A DNA stretch of 41,391 nucleotides from Planctomycetales bacterium 4572_13 (GCA_002084585.1 NBLM01000002.1:1-41391), one strand, 5' to 3'; shown: positions 1-7,986, counted from the stretch's first letter. Numbers and translations are program-made. Notes: generated by a model from the sequence alone, not told the origin.

Positions 1-133
1 CCACTGCGTTAATGTCCGCCTCAGCCGTTGATATAAAAGGACTTACAAATATTGCAGCATGAAAAACGCGCATAAAAAACAAAGAAATACAAGATTGTAT
101 TACAGATAACCACAGATTTTTTAAGAGAATGAA
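1..133. other. Intergenic left edge, no gene recognised
   Basis: No convincing gene is visible in the first 133 bases. The stretch is AT-rich towards its right end and finishes in the motif CCACAGATTTT (110-120), which pairs with its reverse complement beyond the next gene. It may hold the 3' end of something cut by the window edge, but no frame stands out. Confidence 0.3.
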
Positions 134-520
134 ATGACTCAGGAAGATAATTTTATTCACAAGGAACTGACCTACAAGATTATTGGGTATGCGATGAAGG
201 TGCATCGTGAGCTTGGATACGGTTTTCTTGAGAACGCATTGATGGTGTTGTTGGAAGAAGAGGGGATAAAAGCCAGACAGCAATATCCGATTTCGGTGTA
301 TTTTGAAAATAAGGTTGTCGGTGAGTATTTCGCCGACATATTAGTTGAAGATAAAGTTCTGATTGAGCTTAAGGCGATTGAAAGAACCGCAAATACCCAC
401 ACCGCACAATTGTTGAACTACTTAAAAGCAACCAAAATTCGGTTGGGTTTATTGATAAACTTTGCTCCCAGAAAATTGGAGTACGAAAGAATCATAAAAT
501 AATCTGTGTAAAATCTGTGG
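110..520. repeat. 11-bp inverted repeat flanking a small gene
   Basis: CCACAGATTTT at 110-120 and its exact reverse complement AAAATCTGTGG at 510-520 bracket the GxxxExxY-type gene. A shorter copy, AAATCTGTGG, recurs at 2248-2257 before maf. The arrangement suggests a small mobile or repeat-associated cassette rather than a host operon. That is inference; only the repeat match is seen. Confidence 0.6.
134..502 (+). CDS. GxxxExxY family protein (PD-(D/E)XK-like, degenerate motif)
   Basis: This 122-residue protein resembles the GxxxExxY family (PDDEXK_3 fold), whose cellular role is not established. A conserved N-terminal part with IGYAMKVHRELGYGFLE (about residues 17-33) precedes a nuclease-like core in which an Asp (in FADILVED) is followed by an ELK triad (about residues 68-80). 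The usual G-x3-E-x2-Y signature is damaged: after GFLE the chain goes straight to NAL, so a few residues including the Tyr seem to be lost. Family members are often embedded in dispersed repeats, and here an 11-bp inverted repeat flanks the gene. The ATG follows an AGAGAATGA stretch with only a weak ribosome-binding site. It could be functional or in early decay. Confidence 0.7.
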   Translation: MTQEDNFIHKELTYKIIGYAMKVHRELGYGFLENALMVLLEEEGIKARQQYPISVYFENKVVGEYFADILVEDKVLIELKAIERTANTHTAQLLNYLKATKIRLGLLINFAPRKLEYERIIK

Positions 521-529
521 CTAAAAAAA

Positions 530-1093
530 ATGAACGCAGAACAGAAAAATGTCTTGTTGAAGGTGGCTAAGGATACGGTTACGGCAGCGGTTGGCGGCAA
601 ACCGGTCTGTGAGTCGACAACGGATGATCCGGTGTTGCTGGCAGAGGTGGGGTGTTTTGTGACACTGAAGAACGGCGAGCAGTTGCGCGGGTGTATTGGG
701 CAGTTTACGGCGGATAAGCCGCTGATTGAGATGGTTTGTCAGATGGCGGTTTCGTCCTGTATGCACGATCCGCGATTTGGCGGCGACCGCATTACGGTGG
801 CTGAATTACCCGATCTGGATGTCGAGATCTCGGTTCTGTCGCCAATGGTTAAAGCGGACGACCCACTTTCGCTGCGGCTGGGCGTGGACGGTATTTATAT
901 TACAGATGGCCGAACATCGGGTTGTTTCCTGCCGCAGGTGGCGACCGAAACCGGCTGGGATGAAGAAGATTTTTTGAGCTTCTGCTGCGCCCACAAAGCC
1001 GGGCTGGCTCCCGACGCATGGAAGACAGATCCCTGCGTAGAGGTGTATTTGTTTACGGCTGATGTTTTTGGTGCTGACTGGGATGACATATAA
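530..1093 (+). CDS. amrA: AMMECR1 domain protein (AmmeMemoRadiSam system protein A)
   Basis: At 187 residues the protein has the usual length of the AMMECR1 family and carries its hallmark LRGCIG at residues 52-57, followed by a conserved run around HDPRFGG and a C-terminal segment with SGCFLPQVA. In bacteria this domain often accompanies a MEMO-like dioxygenase and a radical SAM enzyme (AmmeMemoRadiSam); neither partner is present here, so it stands alone. The biochemical reaction is not established. It starts 28 bases after the preceding gene, within the AAAATCTGTGG repeat context, and has no strong Shine-Dalgarno sequence. The family call is firm, the function open. Confidence 0.85.
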   Translation: MNAEQKNVLLKVAKDTVTAAVGGKPVCESTTDDPVLLAEVGCFVTLKNGEQLRGCIGQFTADKPLIEMVCQMAVSSCMHDPRFGGDRITVAELPDLDVEISVLSPMVKADDPLSLRLGVDGIYITDGRTSGCFLPQVATETGWDEEDFLSFCCAHKAGLAPDAWKTDPCVEVYLFTADVFGADWDDI

Positions 1094-1097
1094 AAAG

Positions 1098-1127
1098 AAC
1101 CGCGAATGAACACGAATGAATACAAAT
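1098..1127. repeat. Short tandem-like repeat overlapping a gene start
   Basis: Two near-identical 10-nt units, CGAATGAACA and CGAATGAATA, stand in tandem at 1103-1122 and supply the apparent ATG (1106) of the downstream gene. Similar motifs recur as intergenic repeats in other bacteria (recollection). The start of the next gene may therefore be provided by repeat DNA. Confidence 0.4.
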
Positions 1128-2173
1128 TTAATCTTTTGTTTTTGATTGCCGGGCTTGCGATCTGTTTTATGGATGGTTGTCAGGAGTCGCATTCGGAAGG
1201 CGTGTCGAACGGGTCGGCGGGTGCTTTGGACGGGCCTCATCAGATGGCGGTTTATATGCGCGGCGAGCCGGCGGTCAAAGATGCGCAGATATGGAAGAAC
1301 AATTACGCACCCGGATTGAAAATCCAGACCCGAAACTATACGGTCTGTACCACACTGCTGGAACCGTTGATGCTTCGGCAGCTTCCGGCGTTTTTGGAGT
1401 CCGCCTATAAAGCATACCAGAGCCAACTGCCGCGGATGCTGAACAAAACGCGGCCGTTGGAGGTTTATCTGTTTGCCACACGCGGCCAGTGGGAGCAGTT
1501 TACGCGAGATACCGCCGGAGCAGATGCCGAGATCTATTTGAAAATCCAGCGCGGCGCTTATACGCTTAACGGAATTGTGGTGGCCTACAACATTGGCCGC
1601 AAGCAAACCTTTTCCGTCATCGGTCATGAGGGATGGCATCAGTTCAATCAGCGGTTGTTTGTGTATCGTTTGCCAAGCTGGCTGGATGAGGGCATCGCGA
1701 CGCTGTTTGAGACCTGCCGTTATCACCAGGGGCGATTTTTGTTCGAGCCGTCGAGGAACCTGATGCGGCTGGGTTCCCTGAAACGAACGATCCAGCGTCG
1801 GCAACTGATCCCGCTGCGGCAATTAGTCGTCCTGAACCCCGGACAGGTTCTCAATGGCCATGGCAGCGATGACGCGGTGGTTGCGTTTTACGCACAGAAT
1901 TATGCACTCGTGCGGTTCCTGCGTGAATATCAGTACGGCATTCGCCTGCGTAATTATCACGCACTGCTGCTGGGCGGCGCTGACGGGTCATGGCCCGTGC
2001 CGCAGAACCTTGCTTCTCTGGCGGCGGATCGAACCCGTCCGCTGACGGTCGGCTGGAACACGCAGATATCACCGATATTGTTTACGCATTATATTGAACG
2101 CGAGATTGACCGGATTGAGAAAGAATACCGCGAGTTTTGCGGAAAGATTGTTTATCGAATCAGATTGAAATAA
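1106..2173 (+). CDS. Secreted gluzincin-like metallohydrolase (DUF1570-like)
   Basis: The 355-residue protein begins with a hydrophobic export signal (LLFLIAGLAICF, about residues 10-21) followed by GCQES, a weak lipobox with Cys near residue 25. Its core holds HEGWH at 174-178, an HExxH zinc motif, and WLDEG with Glu195 positioned as the third ligand of a gluzincin. This pattern matches DUF1570 and peptidase-MA-like proteins that are abundant in planctomycetes. It is probably anchored in or secreted through the cytoplasmic membrane; the substrate is unknown. The apparent ATG lies in a repeat; an in-frame Met at residue 22 would remove the signal, so the upstream start is preferred. It is separated from amrA by 12 bases. 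Confidence 0.7.
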   Translation: MNTNEYKFNLLFLIAGLAICFMDGCQESHSEGVSNGSAGALDGPHQMAVYMRGEPAVKDAQIWKNNYAPGLKIQTRNYTVCTTLLEPLMLRQLPAFLESAYKAYQSQLPRMLNKTRPLEVYLFATRGQWEQFTRDTAGADAEIYLKIQRGAYTLNGIVVAYNIGRKQTFSVIGHEGWHQFNQRLFVYRLPSWLDEGIATLFETCRYHQGRFLFEPSRNLMRLGSLKRTIQRRQLIPLRQLVVLNPGQVLNGHGSDDAVVAFYAQNYALVRFLREYQYGIRLRNYHALLLGGADGSWPVPQNLASLAADRTRPLTVGWNTQISPILFTHYIEREIDRIEKEYREFCGKIVYRIRLK

Positions 2174-2243
2174 CCATGAAGGACATGAAGAGCGTGAAGA
2201 AAAAAATATATAAAAAACTTCATGTCCTTCAAGTTCTTCATGG
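2174..2243. repeat. Imperfect hairpin built from 9-nt ATGAAGGAC-type units
   Basis: The left arm (2174-2200) repeats units such as ATGAAGGAC, ATGAAGAGC and GTGAAG. The right arm (2217-2243) carries the complementary CTTCATGTC, CTTCAAGTT and CTTCATGG. An A/T-rich loop of about 16 bases separates them. It lies between the metallohydrolase gene and maf and looks like a dispersed repeat that may also end transcription; it lacks the T-tract of a classical terminator. Confidence 0.6.
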
Positions 2244-2275
2244 TAAATAAATCTGTGGACAATAAAGATTTACTT

Positions 2276-2866
2276 ATGATGCGAAAATCACAACTTATAT
2301 TGGCTTCGGCGTCGCCGCGGCGGCGGGATCTGCTAAGAAAAGCAGGGTACTGCTTCGAGATTGTTCCGTCTGATGTGGATGAGTCCGCCTATGACACAAA
2401 TGGAATCACCTCCGAAGAACACACCCAAATACTGGCGCTGGCCAAGGCCAATGATGTTGCCGTTGGATTTCCAAATGCTGTTGTGATCGGCTCCGACACC
2501 GTGGTCGATCTGGACGGTGAGATCATCGGCAAGCCCGATGACACCGACCATGCCGAAGAGATTACACGAAAGCTGTTCAGTAAACCGCATAAGGTCATTA
2601 CCGGTTTTGCATTGGTGTGCATTGATAAAGGTATCGAGATTGTCGAAGCGGATACAACAATCGTGTATCCGCGACAACTGACTGAAGCACAGATCGCCGA
2701 CCATATCACCAACGGCCAATGGCAGGGCAAGGCCGGGGCGTATGGTATTCAGGAAACCGGGGATGAGTTTGTGGACCACATCGACGGGTCGTTTACCAAT
2801 GTGATGGGGCTGCCGATGGAACTGACGCAGCGACTGCTGGGGGAATTGGATATTCACGCACAATAG
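2276..2866 (+). CDS. maf: Maf-like nucleotide pyrophosphatase
   Basis: The 196-residue product is a Maf/Ham1-superfamily nucleoside triphosphate pyrophosphatase, which removes non-canonical or surplus nucleotides in the cytoplasm. It shows the family start motif LASASPRRRDLL, the GSDTVV segment with the metal-binding Asp, GKAGAYGIQ, and a C-terminal GSFTNVMGLP. ATG codons at 2276 and 2279 precede RKSQLILA; an upstream in-frame ATG at 2222 lies inside the hairpin repeat and would add a non-homologous leader, so 2276 was chosen. No strong ribosome-binding site is visible. The YhdE-type and YceF-type Maf subgroups cannot be separated with certainty by eye. Confidence 0.88.
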   Translation: MMRKSQLILASASPRRRDLLRKAGYCFEIVPSDVDESAYDTNGITSEEHTQILALAKANDVAVGFPNAVVIGSDTVVDLDGEIIGKPDDTDHAEEITRKLFSKPHKVITGFALVCIDKGIEIVEADTTIVYPRQLTEAQIADHITNGQWQGKAGAYGIQETGDEFVDHIDGSFTNVMGLPMELTQRLLGELDIHAQ

Positions 2867-2927
2867 CCCGGAGCGCGATCGCAGGGATGGGAATCACATA
2901 CAATTGCGGTGGATTATGCCGCCCCTC

Positions 2928-2952
2928 CATGGCCAAGCACAGCTTGACCATG
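2928..2952. repeat. REP-like palindrome
   Basis: CATGGCCAAGC (2928-2938) and GCTTGACCATG (2942-2952) form an 11-bp arm pair with one mismatch and a 3-nt loop. Further short palindromes follow around 2993-3028 (CCCCGC/GCGGGG and CGGAT/ATCCG). They form a repeat cluster between maf and the phage remnant; no gene is seen in 2867-3028. Confidence 0.5.
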
Positions 2953-3028
2953 CCACCCTCATAGAACAATCCGTTTTTATTGTCAGCCCAAATTACCCCG
3001 CCCACCCGTCGCGGATGCGGGGCTATCC

Positions 3029-3345
3029 GATGAGTTTGCGGCGATGCAGAGCGGGTTTGCGTTCATATGCGGGGAATCAGTGGTCAGCGGATGATCTGGC
3101 GAAGCTCCAGCGGGAGGGTCGTCCTGCTTTGACAATCAATCTGCTTTCGGGGATTCAGCGGCAGGGTCGGCAGGATGTGTCGGTTGTTGCGCGTAAAGGT
3201 GGACTCAAACCGCTGGCGGCTGTCTTTACGCAGGTGCTGCGGCACTGTCTGGATATTACCGAGGCCGACTATGAATTAGCGGATATGTTTACCGATGGGA
3301 TCATCGGCGGCAAGGGTTGGCTGAAGATGTCGATTGACTATTATA
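3029..3345 (+). pseudogene. Decayed P22-type phage portal protein fragment
   Basis: The translation YAGNQWSADDLAKLQREGRP then LTIN (from about 3064) resembles the N-terminal region of P22-type portal proteins, which typically show an F/YYxGxQW segment followed by GRPxLTIN and a domain ending in a G-W-L/Y-K/R strand; here GGKGWLKMSIDYY closes the match. Upstream, a different frame reads DEFAAMQSGFA (3029-3061), a good continuation of the same protein, so a frameshift near 3060 is implied. The remaining three quarters of a portal, and all other phage genes, are absent. It lies between palindromic repeats and next to tRNA-Leu, a common phage integration target. The call rests on remembered family features only. 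Confidence 0.5.
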
Positions 3346-3500
3346 GAGGGGAACTGGGGCGGGAATGCGACAAAAAAATGAAAAAAGTTGTTTGGCACAG
3401 GGTGTCGCATCCCTGCGCTTGCGCTTCGGGCTATTGTTCCGAAGCAGGGACGCTTCGGCTACATTGTGCGGGCGGGATGCCCGCGTTCGGCAGTGAAAAG
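3346..3500. repeat. Palindromic intergenic sequence beside tRNA-Leu
   Basis: The stretch contains an imperfect dyad in which CCCTGC and TTCGG on one side match CCGAAGCAGGG on the other (about 3411-3449). A clean stem GCGGGC/GCCCGC with a 5-nt loop follows (3468-3484). On the minus strand the latter lies just past the tRNA 3' end and could help end its transcription, although no T-tract follows. No gene is seen. Confidence 0.4.
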
Positions 3501-3587
3501 TGGTAGCCGAGGTGGGAGTCGAACCCACACGCCCATTACGGGCAGGGGATTTTAAGTCCCCAGCGTCTGCCATTCCGCCACTCGGCC
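3501..3587 (-). tRNA. tRNA-Leu (anticodon UAA)
   Basis: Read on the minus strand, the sequence folds as a class II tRNA. It has a GGCCGAG/CTCGGCT acceptor stem (the first pair is G-U), T8, an anticodon stem GGGGA/TCCCC enclosing CTTAAAA with anticodon TAA, a long variable arm, a GTGGG TTCGACT CCCAC T-arm and an encoded CCA (3501-3503). It decodes UUA and UUG. A perfect TATAAT box lies about 38 bases upstream on the same strand. Confidence 0.95.
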
Positions 3588-3624
3588 TGTACTTTGTTGG
3601 CAAATTATTCTGCGTGCGTGTCGC

Positions 3625-3652
3625 ATTATAGGGATGATGCAACGATATTCAA
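3625..3652 (-). promoter_or_regulatory. Sigma-70-type promoter of tRNA-Leu
   Basis: On the minus strand, TTGAAT (3652-3647) and a perfect TATAAT (3630-3625) are separated by 16 bases. Transcription would begin near 3618, about 30 bases before the tRNA. The match and position make this a good promoter candidate. Confidence 0.65.
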
Positions 3653-3693
3653 GAAAATCTGTCCATTTGAGCGGCAAAATTGCGCAAAAAAAT

Positions 3694-3764
3694 CCGCCTG
3701 TGGCCAGAAGGAGGAATAGAAGTTGGTGAACTTCTAAGGGTTAAGCCACAGGCGGCAGAAGGAG
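3694..3764. ncRNA. Unidentified nested-hairpin element
   Basis: A perfect 11-bp inverted repeat, CCGCCTGTGGC (3694-3704) and GCCACAGGCGG (3745-3755), encloses a perfect 8-bp hairpin, TAGAAGTT-GGTG-AACTTCTA (3717-3736). Each strand of the outer helix is followed at once by the same 9-mer CAGAAGGAG (3705-3713 and 3756-3764). This geometry, a long helix, purine-rich internal strand and capped inner helix, fits a small structured RNA, cis-regulatory leader or mobile palindromic element. It does not match tmRNA, SRP RNA, 6S RNA or RNase P as I know them. It lies 250 bases before the HEAT-repeat gene. Strand is unknown. Confidence 0.4.
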
Positions 3765-4015
3765 CTTGAAAACATCCAATTTAGTATATATCCGCTTGCT
3801 GTGTCAAGAAAAAACATGTGGTAATTACGGGTTTTTTGTGTTTCCATGGTCCCAGAGGACAATCTCAAGTCGTGTTGTCGTATTAAATCTCGTTTTTTTT
3901 GTTTTTTTTCGTATCTTATTTTGAACCTTGGCAAGTTTATTGATAATATAAACCCTGTTTTGACGAAATAGTGGTAGGACTTGGCATAATTATAGAAAAA
4001 TATTACGGAGTAACT
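3765..4015. promoter_or_regulatory. Upstream region of the HEAT-repeat lipoprotein gene, weak promoter candidate
   Basis: This AT-rich gap has two T-runs (3893-3909) and no recognisable gene. TTGACG (3960-3965) and CATAAT (3985-3990), 19 bases apart, are a loose promoter candidate for the following gene. The spacing is longer than ideal. GGAG at 4007-4010 is the ribosome-binding site that decides the start at 4016. Confidence 0.3.
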
Positions 4016-6262
4016 GTGAGATCAGGTGTTTTTCGAGTTTGTGTTTTCTTTTCTTATTTTCTTATTCTAACCGGAGTTGCGTGCAGTCAGGAAAATAAAC
4101 GACCTGCGTCAGCAATGGGTGGTTCCGCAGAGTCCGAAGCGTCTGCCCGTGAGTTTCGTATCTATCGTGATGCGCTGCAGCAGGGCAGCAGCGAAGAGAT
4201 TCGTGTTGATGCGGCGGTGGGTTTATTACTGCAAAACGATGAGCAGGGGCGAGGCGCATTGCTTTCGGCCCTGCAATCAGAGGAAAACCCGCAATCTCGT
4301 CAAGCGGTGTGCAAGGCACTCATTAAGAGTCGCGGTTTGAGCCAAACAATTGATTCTCTTGAGGTCTTCCGGGATCCCTTGCTGGGGATTCTGCTGGGGG
4401 AATCGGTCGAACAGGCCAAACTGGCGGCCGAGGCGATGCTGTTGTTTGATTATCCCGTTGTTGCCGATTCTATTGGTCAAATTCTCCAGGATAAGGAACT
4501 TGATCGTCAGGTCCGTATGAATGCGGTCTATGCTTTACAATTGCGGACGGAACCGACGGCTTTGCGGGGTTTGATCAAACTACTGGATGATCCGGACGCG
4601 GAGGTCGCAAAAGCCGCTGAAACGGCCTTGCAGGAGGCGTTTGGGATTCCGGTGGGTACCAGTCGAGCGGTCTGGGCGGGGATTCTGGAAGAGCTTCGGC
4701 TCAAAAGTCCTGAAGACATCAGAAGAGAACGACTGCTTCGTCAGGAAATGAAGCTGCGAGAGGTGCAAGCCGAGCGCGACCGTTGGCAAAAACTTTATCT
4801 TTCCGTTCTGGATAAGCAGTATGAATCGTTAGATGAGCCGAGCCGAGGCGGGGTAATTTTGGATATGATGGTGTCTGATTTGGCTCCGGTTCGCCTTTGG
4901 GCCTTGGACAAGGCATCAAAGTACTCGACCATCGGAGGCGATCATCGCGAAAAACTGCTTTCCCTGCTTTCGGACAACTCACGGGATGTTCGTCTTCAAG
5001 CCGCAAAAGCACTAATGAATATGAGTTCGCTGAATCCGGCCGCAGTGTTGTTGGAGCGGTTGCAGTCGGAAGAGGACGCTGAGGTTAAACTCGCAATGTT
5101 TGAGGCCTTGGGGGAGGCGTGCTTCTTTGCTTTTTCGCCCGGTTCGGATATTAAATTGTCCGAGAACATAAAGCTCGAAACGCTTGAGATTGCTTCGGGG
5201 TATCTTCGGTCCGCATCTGCGGAGGGTTGCATAAAAGGCGCCGAAGTAATTCGTAAGCTACTGGAATTAAATAATTTAAGCCGTGAATCGATGCAGTCAT
5301 ATCTTAGGCTTCTCAATGAAAGATACGCCGAATCGCTTTCTCAGGGTGAGGGGCTTCGCGCGGAGTTACTGGGTATTTTGGCTCATCTGTGCGGGCAGGG
5401 CGGGGCAAAAGATTCCGCATGTGCCCTGTTTGGGCCGCTGTTTATGGATGCGATGGTCGTTGAAAATGATCCCGCCTTGCGTTTAGCGGCGGTTCAGGGG
5501 CTTTCCTATGTAGATAAGATCCGGGCGCTTGAGATGTTTAAGCAAAATAATCTTCTATGGGATCCAAGTCTTGCGGTTCAGCAGGTTGTTGTTGATGTTG
5601 CGGGTCAAACCGGCGGTAAGGGAGACTTGGAATGGCTTTTGGCATTACTTGCCGATAATGGCCATACCGACCGTGCCTGGCTGGCGATTAAAAGCATTTG
5701 TCAGCGTCAAGAAGTAGGTTTTTTGCTGGATTGGCTACCCAGATTAGAAGATATTGGTGCAGCAAAAGGCGAATATATTCGTGATATCCTTGATATTGCC
5801 GAACAAAAGGCCGCCGGCGAAAAAGACCAGGAACTGCTTGTGCGGGTTCGTGAACAGATAATTTTCCGGTTGGTACAAGGGAAAGCATGGGAACAGGCGG
5901 CGGTGTACTTATCCGACATCAATTATTCGCTGGCTGAAAATCTTTATTCGGATCAAACGGACTTTGAAGCTTTCAATATCCATTTATATGGGGGGATGCC
6001 TGAAAAGGCGGCCGAGTACATGAAAAGAAAACTTAAGGTGTCCGATATAGGGCAGGATTCGCTTTTGACCGCCGCAATAAACGGTTATTTTTCAGAAAAA
6101 ACGATTGAAGACGCTTCTAAGGCACTGTTTTTCGAGAAGATATCATCAATTCCCAAAGAGGGCAAGCCGAATTGGTCTGTTTTTATAGGCGATTTGGACA
6201 GCCAGTTGAATCTTTCTGGTTCTCAGGAATCGGCAGTTTCTGAGGGGGGTGCGAGCGAATAG
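4016..6262 (+). CDS. Secreted HEAT-repeat lipoprotein
   Basis: The 748-residue product starts with GTG at 4016, set by GGAG five bases upstream; an upstream in-frame GTG at 3971 would put a non-signal leader first. Residues 1-23 form a lipoprotein signal ending in LTGVAC (Cys23). Most of the rest is helical repeats of HEAT type, for example around VRMNAVYALQLRTEPTALRG, VRLWALDKAS and VRLQAAKALMNM, with a charged, probably coiled-coil stretch at about residues 222-262. HEAT arrays serve as protein-binding scaffolds, and exported versions are common in planctomycetes. No enzyme motif is visible and the partner is unknown. A strong intrinsic terminator follows, so it is probably its own transcription unit. 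Confidence 0.75.
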   Translation: MRSGVFRVCVFFSYFLILTGVACSQENKRPASAMGGSAESEASAREFRIYRDALQQGSSEEIRVDAAVGLLLQNDEQGRGALLSALQSEENPQSRQAVCKALIKSRGLSQTIDSLEVFRDPLLGILLGESVEQAKLAAEAMLLFDYPVVADSIGQILQDKELDRQVRMNAVYALQLRTEPTALRGLIKLLDDPDAEVAKAAETALQEAFGIPVGTSRAVWAGILEELRLKSPEDIRRERLLRQEMKLREVQAERDRWQKLYLSVLDKQYESLDEPSRGGVILDMMVSDLAPVRLWALDKASKYSTIGGDHREKLLSLLSDNSRDVRLQAAKALMNMSSLNPAAVLLERLQSEEDAEVKLAMFEALGEACFFAFSPGSDIKLSENIKLETLEIASGYLRSASAEGCIKGAEVIRKLLELNNLSRESMQSYLRLLNERYAESLSQGEGLRAELLGILAHLCGQGGAKDSACALFGPLFMDAMVVENDPALRLAAVQGLSYVDKIRALEMFKQNNLLWDPSLAVQQVVVDVAGQTGGKGDLEWLLALLADNGHTDRAWLAIKSICQRQEVGFLLDWLPRLEDIGAAKGEYIRDILDIAEQKAAGEKDQELLVRVREQIIFRLVQGKAWEQAAVYLSDINYSLAENLYSDQTDFEAFNIHLYGGMPEKAAEYMKRKLKVSDIGQDSLLTAAINGYFSEKTIEDASKALFFEKISSIPKEGKPNWSVFIGDLDSQLNLSGSQESAVSEGGASE

Positions 6263-6276
6263 ACAATTCTTTGGGC

Positions 6277-6313
6277 TGAGATTTTTTGTTTTTTCTGAAA
6301 AATCTCATTTTTT
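6277..6313 (+). terminator. Intrinsic terminator after the HEAT-repeat gene
   Basis: TGAGATTTTT (6277-6286) and AAAAATCTCA (6298-6307) form a perfect 10-bp stem with an 11-nt loop, followed by six T residues. Confidence 0.85.
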
Positions 6314-6317
6314 CTCT

Positions 6318-6346
6318 TTGCACTTCTTGGTTTGGACATATATACT
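6318..6346 (+). promoter_or_regulatory. Promoter candidate for the tRNA-Thr-tuf unit
   Basis: TTGCAC (6318-6323) and TATACT (6341-6346) are separated by exactly 17 bases, directly after the terminator of the previous gene and 118 bases before tRNA-Thr. The -10 box differs from consensus at one position; the -35 box is weaker. Confidence 0.5.
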
Positions 6347-6464
6347 CTCTGTTTCGCTATTGCGGCAGGTTGGAGATTCTCTATCCTTATTTACGCCGCC
6401 GTGCGTTATGAAACTTGGTGAAAGATGGGTTATCAAGGTTGATAATGTGTTTTTTGGCGGATTT

Positions 6465-6537
<73 letters not shown>

Positions 6538-6724
6538 CAGTAAGCAAACGAGGCCGACGAAATAGCCGGCAAGCGGCAATGATAAAGAGTGGTTGACAAT
6601 TAAAAAAGTGCTGCAACCGTGTTGGCCGGATCCGTATATATAGAGCGTAAAACAAAAGAGTAATCGTAAATAAGAGAAAATTAATTTTCGCAAACTAACG
6701 AGAATATCTGGAGGTTATTGACAA
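6538..6724. other. tRNA-Thr to tuf spacer
   Basis: The spacer holds no gene. It contains a perfect 14-nt palindrome GAAAATTAATTTTC (6676-6689), a lone TTGACA (6593-6598) without a properly spaced -10 box, and a TATATATAG run (6635-6643). GGAGG about 6710-6714 is the strong ribosome-binding site of tuf. Confidence 0.5.
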
Positions 6725-7936
6725 ATGGCTAAGGCAGTATTCGAACGAACAAAACCGCATGTAAACATTGGTACTATTGGTCATATTGACCATGGTAAAA
6801 CGACGCTGACGGCTGCTATTACGATGCGTATGGCAAAGAAGTCCGGTATGGCCGCAAAGGCGTTTGACGAAATCGACAATGCCCCGGAAGAAAAGGAACG
6901 CGGCATCACCATTAACACCGCTCATGTTGAGTACGAGACGGAAAACCGTCACTATGCTCATGTGGACTGTCCCGGTCACGCGGACTATGTCAAGAACATG
7001 ATCACCGGTGCGGCCCAGATGGATGGTGCGATTCTGGTGGTCGCCGCCAGTGACGGCCCGATGCCCCAGACGCGTGAGCATATTCTTTTGGCGCGTCAGG
7101 TAAATGTGCCGAAGATCGTTGTTTATCTGAACAAGGTGGACCAGGTGGACGATCCGGAGCTGATCGAATTGGTTGAAATGGAAATGCGTGAACTGCTGGA
7201 CAAGTACGACTTCCCCGGCGATGACATTCCGATCATCAGAGGTTCTGCTCTGGCGGCAATGGAATGTGAGGGCGGCGACGATGAGGCCTGTAAGTCTATT
7301 GACGAACTGATGGCTGCTGTGGATGAATACATTCCGATTCCGGAACGAGCGGTTGATCAGAACTTCCTGATGCCGATTGAAGATGTGTTCAGCATTAAGG
7401 GTCGTGGTACTGTCGGTACCGGTCGTATCGAACGCGGCGTTGTTCATATCGGCGACCAGATCGAAATCGTTGGTCTGCGTGATGAGGTAATGAAGACGAC
7501 GATTACCGGCGTTGAGATGTTTAACAAGACGCTGGAAGACGGGCAGGCGGGCGACAATGTTGGCCTGCTGGTTCGTGGTATTGAAAAGAAAGACCTCGAA
7601 CGCGGTCAGGTTATGGCCAAGCCGGGCACCATTACACCTCATACAAAGTTTGCCTCTGAGGTTTATGTGTTGACGAAAGAGGAGGGCGGACGACATACTC
7701 CGTTCTTCCCGGGCTATCGTCCTCAGTTCTTCTTCCGCACGACGGATGTAACCGGTGCGATCACTGAGATCAAGAGCCGTGAAGGCAAGGCCGTTGAGAT
7801 GTGTATGCCGGGCGATAATATTGAAATGACCGGTGAAATCATCTCCAGTATCGCGATGGAAGAGGGACTTCGTTTCGCGATTCGTGAAGGTGGCCGTACG
7901 GTTGGCGCTGGTGTTATCACGAAGGTTATTGAGTAG
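6725..7936 (+). CDS. tuf: Translation elongation factor Tu
   Basis: EF-Tu delivers aminoacyl-tRNA to the ribosomal A site as a GTP complex. The 403-residue protein has the full GTPase set: GHIDHGKT (G1), RGITI in switch I, DCPGHADY (G3) and NKVD (G4), then the two beta-barrel domains with [13 protein letters not shown] and a C-terminal [16 protein letters not shown]. The length is slightly above the 393-397 residues usual in bacteria because of a short insertion in the G domain after [14 protein letters not shown] ribosome-binding site precedes the ATG. It follows tRNA-Thr, and a strong terminator follows it. Identification is certain. Confidence 0.99.
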   Translation: MAKAVFERTKPHVNIGTIGHIDHGKTTLTAAITMRMAKKSGMAAKAFDEIDNAPEEKERGITINTAHVEYETENRHYAHVDCPGHADYVKNMITGAAQMDGAILVVAASDGPMPQTREHILLARQVNVPKIVVYLNKVDQVDDPELIELVEMEMRELLDKYDFPGDDIPIIRGSALAAMECEGGDDEACKSIDELMAAVDEYIPIPERAVDQNFLMPIEDVFSIKGRGTVGTGRIERGVVHIGDQIEIVGLRDEVMKTTITGVEMFNKTLEDGQAGDNVGLLVRGIEKKDLERGQVMAKPGTITPHTKFASEVYVLTKEEGGRHTPFFPGYRPQFFFRTTDVTGAITEIKSREGKAVEMCMPGDNIEMTGEIISSIAMEEGLRFAIREGGRTVGAGVITKVIE

Positions 7937-7954
7937 TTTTTTAATTCGATCCAT

Positions 7955-7986
7955 AAGACACCGTGTTAAATACACGGTGTCTTTTT
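7955..7986 (+). terminator. Intrinsic terminator after tuf
   Basis: AAGACACCGTG (7955-7965) pairs perfectly with CACGGTGTCTT (7973-7983) around a 7-nt loop, and the stem runs into a T-tract. It separates tuf from rpmG. Confidence 0.9.

Noticed and set aside
3715-3736. Leader peptide (TTG GTG AAC TTC TAA) in the nested hairpin element
   Set aside because: Although AAGGAGG lies upstream, a five-codon frame in a perfect hairpin cannot be supported without conservation data.
6593-6643. TTGACA as -35 box of a tuf promoter
   Set aside because: No -10-like hexamer lies 15-19 bases downstream; the TATATA run is about 36 bases away.
6695-7975. Long minus-strand frame opposite tuf
   Set aside because: It mirrors the highly biased tuf codons, has no family resemblance and no start signal.
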